NCBI GenBank assembly: GCA_034408875.1
Contig: JAWXCJ010000227.1
Location: forward strand, 1 to 9,793
Length of the DNA: 9,793 nt
Direction of reading: 5' to 3'
From: JANNHK01 sp034408875
Lineage (GTDB): Bacteria; Actinomycetota; Acidimicrobiia; IMCC26256; PALSA-610
Position 1 is the first letter of the stretch, and each line of letters starts with the position of its first letter. Positions 1-5,740 of this stretch are shown piece after piece. A program made the translations under genes and the position numbers. The notes under the pieces were generated by a model. The model was given only the letters and a program-made list of their open reading frames with translations. It ran no database searches and had not been told where the DNA came from.

Positions 1-817
1 ACGCGTCCGCGGACGCGTCGACTTCTTTGATGAAGCCCAACACTGCGTCGTTGAAGCCGTTGGGGGCTTCGGCCATGAGGCCGTGGGCGACACCGCGGAC
101 CACGTAGAGACGCGAGTCGGGAATCAGTTCCGCGAGTTCTTCGGCGTCGCCGAGCGGGGTGAGCGTGTCCTGCGAGCCGGTGATGACGAGCGTCGGCGCG
201 GTGACTTTCGGCAATTGGAAACGAAAGTTGTCCGGCGCGTCGAGGATCGCCTCGACTTGCGCCACGAACGGTTCGGGACGGGTCTGCATGATCACGCGGG
301 CCAGCACGTTCAGCCACACGCCGAACCGGCGCTGCAGCCGCGGACCGATCAGCCAGCGCATGCCGTCTTCGGTCAACGCACCCATGCCGCGCGCGGCGAC
401 ATTGTCGGCCCACTCCCGCAACAGTTCGCGGCGCCATTCGTGGTGCTGGCACGCCGTGCACGCCAGCGTCAGCGAACGCACGCGTTCCGGGTGCAACACC
501 GCGATGATCTGTGCGATCACGCCACCCATCGACGCGCCGACGACGTGCGCCGAATCAACGCCCGCCGCGTCGAGCACTTCGATCACGTCCTGGGCCATGC
601 GCCCGAGGTCGTACGGACCCGGCGGGGCTTCCGAGAAACCGGTGCCGCGGTTGTCGGGACCGATACAACGGTGGTGGCGGCCGAACGCACCGCGCTGCAA
701 CGCCCACCCGCGGTTGTCGACGCCCAGTCCCTGAATCATCAGGACCGGCGTGCCGTCGCGCTTTCCCCACGTGTGAAACGCGATCCGAACCCCGTCACTC
801 GCGCGGATCTCGGGCAC
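1..817 (-). CDS. alpha/beta-fold hydrolase, 3' end cut by window edge
   Basis: Reading the minus strand from a GTG at 817 gives 272 residues with no stop before the window edge, so the C-terminus is incomplete or nearly so. The protein is a classical alpha/beta hydrolase: an oxyanion-type segment MIQGLG (about 27-32), an NRGTG turn (56-60), the nucleophile elbow GASMGG with Ser96, a probable acid Asp217 in GSQDTLTP, and the catalytic His245 in GVAHG. The Ser-Asp-His triad is complete, so it is probably an active esterase, lipase or C-C/C-X hydrolase; the substrate cannot be told from sequence. No signal peptide is visible, suggesting a cytosolic enzyme. GTG817 is the only canonical start in this frame back to the stop at 968-970. 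It lies at the end of a duplicated 68-bp repeat and follows GAAGGGAG with an unusually long 11-nt spacing. The hydrolase is separated from the upstream operon by about 150 bp and could be a separate unit. Confidence 0.9.
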   Translation of the reverse strand, partial: MPEIRASDGVRIAFHTWGKRDGTPVLMIQGLGVDNRGWALQRGAFGRHHRCIGPDNRGTGFSEAPPGPYDLGRMAQDVIEVLDAAGVDSAHVVGASMGGVIAQIIAVLHPERVRSLTLACTACQHHEWRRELLREWADNVAARGMGALTEDGMRWLIGPRLQRRFGVWLNVLARVIMQTRPEPFVAQVEAILDAPDNFRFQLPKVTAPTLVITGSQDTLTPLGDAEELAELIPDSRLYVVRGVAHGLMAEAPNGFNDAVLGFIKEVDASADA

Positions 818-954
818 GATAACTATGGCTCCCTTCGCTCTCGTCCGAGAAGCCTTCGGCCCGCGGGACTCCGCTGCGTCCGCACGATAACTATGGCTCC
901 CTTCGCTCTCGTCCGAGAAGCCTTCGGCCCGCGGGACTCCGCTGCGTCCGCACG
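814..954 (-). repeat. perfect 68-bp tandem duplication (two full copies plus 5 bp)
   Basis: Bases 814-881 and 882-949 are identical over all 68 positions, and 950-954 (gcacg) starts a third copy. The repeat fills almost the whole gap between the PlsC-like gene and the hydrolase. On the minus strand each copy contains a purine-rich GAAGGGAG and ends in a GTG; the GTG of the left copy is the hydrolase start. Each unit can form small hairpins: TCTC-GTCC-GAGA (839-850 in the first copy), GCC-TTC-GGC, and a GGAC...GTCC pair. The unit length is not a multiple of three, so the reading frame changes between copies. The short gcacg at each boundary could be the trace of replication slippage or of insertion of a dispersed repeat. 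It has no coding gene of its own. Confidence 0.95.
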
Positions 955-967
955 GGAAAAACTGTAC

Positions 968-1642
968 CTACGTGAGCAACCCGCTGACCGCTTCGCGCAC
1001 CGCTTCCGCGAAGCGGGCCGCGGTCAGCGGGTCGTCGGGCGCATACGGCTCGTCGAGGCGCACGAGGTCGCCGAAGCGCACGCGCCACGGCTTGAGCGCA
1101 GTGCCGAACGGTCCGCCGGGAACGACGGCGGCGGGAATCACGGGCGTGTGGGTCGTCGCCTGCATGAGCGCGAGCGGAGGCATGCCCGCGCCCGTGCGCA
1201 TCCACGTGGGCGCGAGCGGCATGGCGACGAGATGGCCCACCCGCAGCGCGGCCGACAGATCCTCGTAGCTCGATGCGATCGCGCCGAGGCGGCGCAAGGC
1301 GCTGCCGGCAATGGGCAAGGCGGGTGCGCCGACAACGCGCAGCCGCCGGCCGGTCGCGCGGCGAACAGCAACCGCAAGGGCCGCTGGTTCGGCGATACCG
1401 AAACCGCGGTTGGCAACGATGACAGCGCCGCCGTCGGTCGGAACGTGTTCGGCGCCCGATACCGCGACCCGCACGAGCCCGGACACGGCCGGGTACAGCA
1501 GGTCGCACAGGTGCGGGTCGAACCCGAACGGGTCGATCGGATAACGGCCACCGAGCCGGCGCCGCAACGCGGGACCGATCGGTTCGGGCGCCGACGAGTG
1601 GTCGGTGTCGAGCCCGAAGTCGCGCGACATGAGCGGACTCAC
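968..1642 (-). CDS. PlsC-like acyltransferase-fold protein with degenerate catalytic motifs
   Basis: A 224-residue protein whose segment order follows the lysophosphatidate acyltransferase (PlsC) fold: a GAEHVPTDGGAVIVAN strand-turn (63-78), RLRVVGAPALPIAGSALRRL (100-119), a region where PlsC has its EGTR motif (138-150), PVIPAAVVPGG (167-177) and WRVRFGDLV (186-194). The catalytic HX4D motif is absent: the expected His and Asp align with Arg79 and Ala84 in NRGFGIAE, and the EGTR region reads PLAPTWMR. It is shorter than most family members. An acyl-transfer function is therefore doubtful; it may bind acyl or phospholipid ligands or partner the SDR. The start chosen is GTG 1642, whose GTGA overlaps the SDR stop and follows GGGGAGG; ATG 1630 is an alternative. 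The gene is probably translationally coupled to the SDR gene. An analogous SDR/acyltransferase pair exists in mycobacteria (Rv0501/Rv0502). Confidence 0.75.
   Translation of the reverse strand: MSPLMSRDFGLDTDHSSAPEPIGPALRRRLGGRYPIDPFGFDPHLCDLLYPAVSGLVRVAVSGAEHVPTDGGAVIVANRGFGIAEPAALAVAVRRATGRRLRVVGAPALPIAGSALRRLGAIASSYEDLSAALRVGHLVAMPLAPTWMRTGAGMPPLALMQATTHTPVIPAAVVPGGPFGTALKPWRVRFGDLVRLDEPYAPDDPLTAARFAEAVREAVSGLLT
981..1030 (-). terminator. strong bulged inverted repeat at the end of the PlsC-like gene, possible terminator
   Basis: The outer arms CCGCTGACC (981-989) and GGTCAGCGG (1022-1030) are perfectly complementary. The inner arms GCTTCGCG (990-997) and CGCGAAGC (1007-1014) are also perfect, around a 9-nt loop, with one 7-nt bulge (1015-1021). 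That is 17 GC-rich base pairs. The structure lies inside the last codons of the PlsC-like gene. On the minus strand a run of five T (957-961, complement of the A run) follows about 20 nt after the stem, too far for a textbook intrinsic terminator. It sits at the point where the tight gene packing ends, so a role in termination or 3'-end protection is plausible but inferred. Confidence 0.35.
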
Positions 1643-2604
1643 GCGACCTCCCCGCGCACCATTTGCAACGGCACCACGTCGGCCCAGTCGAACAACTCGC
1701 GTAACACGTCCTGGGTCGGGCGCAGGTTCGTGAGTCCGAGCGCGTCGACCGCGCGGCTTCCCGCTCCCGTGCGCCCATGGCGCAGGAGTTCGACCACGTG
1801 TTCGGCGATCGCCGCGCCGGCCAGTTCGACCGCCTGCGCGGCGGGACCCCACAAGCCCGGCAAGACTGGGATCGGTATCCGGCCGCCGAGGCGAACCGCC
1901 TGCCACGGCGTCGCGGCACCGGGGCCGACGATGTTGAGCGGCCCGTCGAAACGCCGTTCGATGGCAGCAACCATCGCGTCGGCCGCGTCGTCGGGATGCA
2001 GCACCGAGAACGGCGGGTCGGCGAACGCGGGCACGGGCACGACCGGGAGCCGCAACAGCCGCCCGAGCGGACTCGGAACATGCGACCCGAGCACCGGCGC
2101 GTACCGCAGCGCGCACACACCCACGCCGTGCTGCACGCGCAACCCGGCTGCGATCGCCTCGACTTCGAGGAGCGACTCGCCGTAGGGCGTGCGGGGCGCA
2201 GGCAACGCGTCTTCGTCGGGCACCGACACCGAAGCGGAGCGCGGACCGTAGACCTCGAGCCCGCTGCGCACGACGACGTATTCGAGGTTTCCGGCGCGGG
2301 CCGCGGCGCTCAACGCCGCGACCGTCGCCAGTTCGGTGCGTTCCACCGCCGACTCGGGCGTCATGCGCGACGACGGTTCGTACACGCCGAAATGGGCGAC
2401 GACGTTCGGCGCAACGTCGGTGACGAACCGCACGAGCTTGTCGCGATCGCGCGGGTCGATCCGGCGGAACTCCGCCCGCCGCAACCGGCGACGCGGTGGC
2501 ACAAAGTCGACCCCGACGATCTCGGTCGCCCAGGCGCGCTGCTCGAGCAGTTGCGCTACCCGCGTGCCGAGTTCCCCACCCATCCCTGTGACGAGGATCT
2601 TCAA
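1639..2604 (-). CDS. NAD-dependent epimerase/dehydratase-like extended SDR
   Basis: A 321-residue extended short-chain dehydrogenase. The N-terminal TGMGGELG (6-13) fits the TGxxGxxG dinucleotide-binding motif, and Asp33 at the end of the second strand suggests NAD. SGLEVYG (114-120) matches the segment around the usual catalytic Ser, and PYGESLLEVE (140-149) is the place of the YxxxK motif, but the Lys is Leu145. RYAPVLGS (167-174), the HPDDAADA helix (203-210) and the GPLNIVG strand (221-227) complete the fold. The C-terminal part is substrate-specific. The mycobacterial GalE2-like protein Rv0501, as I recall it, also departs from YxxxK here, so the loss may be a family trait. The start is a TTG at 2604 whose TTGA overlaps the lysS stop; GGAG lies 8 nt upstream and the first residues MKILVTG begin directly at the Rossmann strand. 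Substrate unknown; sugar-nucleotide or lipid chemistry is a guess. Confidence 0.85.
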   Translation of the reverse strand: MKILVTGMGGELGTRVAQLLEQRAWATEIVGVDFVPPRRRLRRAEFRRIDPRDRDKLVRFVTDVAPNVVAHFGVYEPSSRMTPESAVERTELATVAALSAAARAGNLEYVVVRSGLEVYGPRSASVSVPDEDALPAPRTPYGESLLEVEAIAAGLRVQHGVGVCALRYAPVLGSHVPSPLGRLLRLPVVPVPAFADPPFSVLHPDDAADAMVAAIERRFDGPLNIVGPGAATPWQAVRLGGRIPIPVLPGLWGPAAQAVELAGAAIAEHVVELLRHGRTGAGSRAVDALGLTNLRPTQDVLRELFDWADVVPLQMVRGEVA

Positions 2605-4082
2605 GTACCGCTCTCCGGTCGTAAATGCGGGAACAAGATCACTTCTCGAATCGACGATACCCCGGCGAAGAGCATGACCAACCGATCGACGCCGAGACCC
2701 ATACCGCCGGTCGGCGGGAGCCCGTACTCGAGCGCCCGCACGTAGTCGGCGTCGATGCCGTGCGCCTCGACATCGCCGAGTTGCTGCAGCGTGGCCTGCG
2801 CCTCGAAGCGGCGGAGCTGGTCGACGGGGTCGTTCAGTTCGCTGAACGCGTTGGCCAGCTCGCGCCCGCCGACGATCAGTTCGAAGCGTTCCGTCAGCGT
2901 CGGGTCACCGCGATGTTCACGGGCGAGCGGCGACACCTCACGCGGGTAGTCGCACACGAATGTCGGTTCGATGATCTTGTGCTCCGTGGTCTTCTCGTAG
3001 ATCTCGAGGATGAGCTTGCCCGGACCCCACGCCTTCTCGATCTTGATGTCGAGGTCGTGGCACATCGCGCGCAATCCGTCGACCGGCTGCGAGGGGTGCA
3101 CGTCGAGTCCGGCGTGTTCCTTGATCAGGTCGATCATCGTGCGCCGTTGGAACGGGGGCGTGAGGTCGTAGTCCCGCCCTTCCCACTCGACGACCGTCGT
3201 TCCGATCGCGGCGCGCGCCGCGTACGCGATCAGGTCCTCGGTGAGGCGCATCATGTCGTAGTAGTCGGCGAGGGTTTGGTAGAGCTCGAGCATCGAGAAC
3301 TCGGGGTTGTGGCGCGTCGAGAGTCCTTCGTTGCGGAATACCCGGGCGATCTCGAACACGCGGTCGAAGCCGGCGACGATGAGTCGCTTGAGATACAGCT
3401 CCGGCGCGATCCGCAGGTACAGCTCCATGTCGAGGGCGTTGTGGTGCGTTTCGAACGGGCGCGCCGTTGCGCCACCGGGAATGGGGTGCAACACCGGCGT
3501 CTCGACCTCGACGAAACCCTCCCCGATCAACATCTCGCGCAGCGCAGCCACGGCCTTGTGGCGAATCTCGATGACCCGGCGGGCGTCGTCGTTGACCAGA
3601 AGGTCGACGTAGCGCTGGCGGTAACGCGTGTCGGTGTCGCTGAGGCCGTGGTACTTCTCGGGCAGCGGCCGCAGCGCCTTCGACAGCAACTGGAACGACC
3701 GCACGCGCACGGAGAGTTCGCCCCGCTTGGTCTTCATCACGGTGCCCGTCGCGCCGACCCAGTCGCCCCGGTCGATGTCGTCGCGGAAGCGGCCGAACGC
3801 TTCCGCACCGAGGTCGCCGGAACTGACGAAGAGCTGCGCCGTGTCCGTTCCGTCGCGCAGCGTCGCGAAGATCAGCTTGCCCTGGTCGCGCGACAGCATG
3901 ACGCGCCCCGCAACCGACACGACATCCTCGGTCGAGTCGCCGTCGGCGAGCTTCTCGTCGTACGCCGCGCGCAACTCCCGCAGACTGTGCGTCCGCGCGA
4001 AGTGCACCGGGTACGGATCGTCGCCCCGCGCGCGGATCGCGTCGACCTTCGCCCGTCTCGATTCACTTTCGTCGGCATTCAT
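2601..4082 (-). CDS. lysS: lysyl-tRNA synthetase, class II
   Basis: Charges tRNA-Lys with lysine in the cytoplasm. The complete 493-residue protein has the expected length for bacterial LysRS. An N-terminal OB-fold anticodon-binding domain covers about residues 54-135. The class II catalytic domain follows: motif 1 around GFVEVETPVLHPIPGG (189-204), motif 2 FRNEGLSTRHNPEF (249-262) and motif 3 GMGLGVDRLVMLF (460-472). The lysine-specific RRFEAQ and FSELNDP segments are present near 413-430. The ATG at 4082 follows the coaX stop by 4 bp with only a weak ribosome site, so reinitiation after coaX is likely. coaX next to lysS is the order known from mycobacteria. Nothing in the sequence suggests loss of function. 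Confidence 0.98.
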   Translation of the reverse strand: MNADESESRRAKVDAIRARGDDPYPVHFARTHSLRELRAAYDEKLADGDSTEDVVSVAGRVMLSRDQGKLIFATLRDGTDTAQLFVSSGDLGAEAFGRFRDDIDRGDWVGATGTVMKTKRGELSVRVRSFQLLSKALRPLPEKYHGLSDTDTRYRQRYVDLLVNDDARRVIEIRHKAVAALREMLIGEGFVEVETPVLHPIPGGATARPFETHHNALDMELYLRIAPELYLKRLIVAGFDRVFEIARVFRNEGLSTRHNPEFSMLELYQTLADYYDMMRLTEDLIAYAARAAIGTTVVEWEGRDYDLTPPFQRRTMIDLIKEHAGLDVHPSQPVDGLRAMCHDLDIKIEKAWGPGKLILEIYEKTTEHKIIEPTFVCDYPREVSPLAREHRGDPTLTERFELIVGGRELANAFSELNDPVDQLRRFEAQATLQQLGDVEAHGIDADYVRALEYGLPPTGGMGLGVDRLVMLFAGVSSIREVILFPHLRPESGT

Positions 4083-4086
4083 ACCG

Positions 4087-4851
4087 CTACTGGTTCCGTT
4101 CGAAGATGATGCGGAGACCGTAGAGCGTGAGCCACGGTTCGTAGTGCTGGATCGTGCGGATGAACGGCATCAACAACTCGGCGAGTCCGCCGGTCGCGAC
4201 AACCGTGGCTTCGCCGATCTCGCCCATGAACCGTTCGACGAGCCCGTCGACCTGGGCACTGAAGCCGTGCATCGCACCCGACTGGATCGACTCGACCGTC
4301 GACTTCCCGATCACATGCTTCGGCGGTCCGAGTTCGACGCGCTTGAGGCCGGCCGCCTTCTCGAACAACGCGTCGAGCGAGATCTCGACCCCGGGGCAGA
4401 TGGCGCCGCCGAGATACTCGCCGCGGTCGCTGATCGCTTCGATCGTCGTCGCGGTCCCGAAGTCGACGCAGATCGACGGCCCGCCGTAGAGGTCGAACGC
4501 GCCGACGGCATTGGCGATGCGGTCGGCCCCGACCTCCTTCGGGTCGTTGTAGAGGATCGGCATCCCGGTACGCACACCCGGTTCGACCACAAGAGCCGGG
4601 AGCCCGAAGTAACGCTCCGTCATCTGCCGCAACTCGCCGGTGACGCGCGGGACGCCGGACGAGATCGCGACGCCGGTAATCGAGTTGTCGAACGAGAACC
4701 CGTGGAACCCCAGGAACTGCTGGATCATCAATGCGAGTTCGTCAGAGGTCCGGTGCGCGTCGGTCGCGATACGCCAGTGGTCGGCAAGCTCGTGGCCGTT
4801 GAAGAGTCCGACCACCGTGTTCGTGTTGCCGACGTCGATCGCGAGGAGCAT
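4087..4851 (-). CDS. coaX: type III pantothenate kinase
   Basis: Phosphorylates pantothenate to 4'-phosphopantothenate, the first step from pantothenate to coenzyme A. The complete 254-residue protein belongs to the ASKHA fold: phosphate-1 motif DVGNTNT (6-12), the PKEVGADRIANAVGA segment (104-118) with the catalytic Asp110, phosphate-2 motif DFGTATT (130-136), and GGAICPGVEIS (148-158). Length and motifs match active CoaX rather than the Bordetella Baf-type regulators, which I cannot exclude formally. ATG 4851 is the start; a TGA lies in frame about 33 nt upstream with no other start between. It lies 49 bp after nadC, one of the few real gaps in the cluster, and that gap can fold. Its place in the operon with panC links pantothenate production to its use. 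Confidence 0.97.
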   Translation of the reverse strand: MLLAIDVGNTNTVVGLFNGHELADHWRIATDAHRTSDELALMIQQFLGFHGFSFDNSITGVAISSGVPRVTGELRQMTERYFGLPALVVEPGVRTGMPILYNDPKEVGADRIANAVGAFDLYGGPSICVDFGTATTIEAISDRGEYLGGAICPGVEISLDALFEKAAGLKRVELGPPKHVIGKSTVESIQSGAMHGFSAQVDGLVERFMGEIGEATVVATGGLAELLMPFIRTIQHYEPWLTLYGLRIIFERNQ

Positions 4852-4900
4852 CGGCCCGCCATCGTAGGCGGGTTTGCGTCAGGCGCTCAGAGCCAAACCC
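4852..4900 (-). promoter_or_regulatory. nadC-coaX spacer with two mutually exclusive hairpins
   Basis: On the minus strand the spacer holds GGGTTTG (4900-4894) complementary to CAAACCC (4876-4870), a 7-bp stem with a 17-nt loop. It also holds CCCGCC (4872-4867) complementary to GGCGGG (4860-4855), a 6-bp stem with a 6-nt loop ending 3 nt before the coaX ATG. The two stems share bases 4870-4872, so they cannot form fully together. The second would hide the only G-rich candidate ribosome site of coaX. No T run follows, so it is not a standard terminator. A regulatory role is inference from the layout. Confidence 0.3.
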
Positions 4901-5740
4901 TCAAAGAATGTCGAGCCCGATGTCCAGTGCCCGGACCGAGTGCGTGAGCGCGCCCACCGAAATGAAGTCGGCACCCGTCTCCGCGTAGGCGGCGACCTCG
5001 TCGACCGACACGCGGCCGGACACCTCGACCTTCGCCGCCCCCTCGAGCAGCAGCACGGCCTGGGTGACGGTCTCAGGGCTCATGTTGTCGAGCAACACGA
5101 TGTCGACGCCCACGCTCGCGGCTTCCTTCACCTGTTCGAGCGTGTCGCATTCGACTTCGATGATGCGTCCCGGCCAGCGGGCGCGCGACCGCTCGACCGC
5201 GCGGGCGACGCCGAGCACCGCGAGGTGGTTGTCCTTGATGAGAATCGCGTCCGAGAGCGAGTCGCGGTGGTTGAAGCCGCCACCCGCTCGCACCGCAGCA
5301 CGTTGCAGGGCACGGAGTCCGGGCAGGGTCTTGCGCGTGTCCCGAATCCGCACCCGCCCGCGGGCGGCCCGCACATAGCGTCGGGTGAGCGACGCGACGC
5401 CGGAACAATGCGACACGAGGTTCAGCGCCACGCGTTCACCGGCGAGGATCGAGTGCAGCGAGCCGATCACCCGCGCCAGTTCCATTCCCGCCTCGATGGG
5501 CTCCCCGTCACGCGCGCGCCACTCGAGCGCGAGGTTGACGTCGATCTGCCGGTAGACCTCGGTGGCCGCGGCCGACCCGGCGAGGACGCCTTCTTCGCGC
5601 GCGACCAACGCGGCGACCGCCGTCTGGTCTTCACCCACGATCGCGATCGACGTCACGTCGCCCAGGAGTCCGAGGTCTTCGGCCAGGGCGCGCGTCACGA
5701 GATCGCGCAGAATCGGGACTGGGGGGTCGAACGACGTCAT
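4901..5740 (-). CDS. nadC: nicotinate-nucleotide diphosphorylase (carboxylating), quinolinate phosphoribosyltransferase
   Basis: Converts quinolinate and PRPP to nicotinate mononucleotide, CO2 and pyrophosphate in de novo NAD synthesis. The complete 279-residue protein shows the type II PRTase motifs: GERVALNLVSHCSG (101-114), RDTRKTLPGLRALQ (133-146) with the conserved Arg/Lys, AGGGFNHR (152-159), ILIKDNHL (166-173) with Lys169, EVECDT (195-200) with Glu197, and DIVLLDNM (213-220) with Asp218. GALTHSVRALDIGLDI (263-278) is the typical actinobacterial C-terminus. The phosphate-binding SGG is SGR here (Arg243). The ATG at 5740 overlaps the nadB stop as ATGA, and a strong AGGAGG-type ribosome site lies 5-6 nt upstream, so coupling to nadB is likely. 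nadA, needed to make quinolinate, is not in the window. Confidence 0.97.
   Translation of the reverse strand: MTSFDPPVPILRDLVTRALAEDLGLLGDVTSIAIVGEDQTAVAALVAREEGVLAGSAAATEVYRQIDVNLALEWRARDGEPIEAGMELARVIGSLHSILAGERVALNLVSHCSGVASLTRRYVRAARGRVRIRDTRKTLPGLRALQRAAVRAGGGFNHRDSLSDAILIKDNHLAVLGVARAVERSRARWPGRIIEVECDTLEQVKEAASVGVDIVLLDNMSPETVTQAVLLLEGAAKVEVSGRVSVDEVAAYAETGADFISVGALTHSVRALDIGLDIL

Noticed and set aside
1..18. Perfect 18-bp palindrome containing two MluI sites at the very start, similar to a cDNA-cloning adapter dimer.
   Set aside because: It continues the hydrolase frame naturally (Asp-Ala-Ser-Ala-Asp-Ala codons), and the bases after it do not match the full adapter, so a natural origin is more likely.
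951..953. GTG at the upstream edge of the repeat as an alternative hydrolase start.
   Set aside because: It is out of frame with the hydrolase and meets a TAG at 891-893.
891..2120. Long minus-strand frame of 409 codons across the SDR, the PlsC-like gene and the repeat.
   Set aside because: It is out of frame with both recognisable proteins and has an Arg/Cys/Ser-rich translation typical of a shadow frame.
83..2185. 700-codon plus-strand open frame, and other long plus-strand frames such as 2625-4109, 3628-4947 and 1777-2745.
   Set aside because: They lie antisense to well-supported minus-strand genes, have Arg/Ala/Gly-rich low-complexity translations and match no family; they are high-GC shadows.
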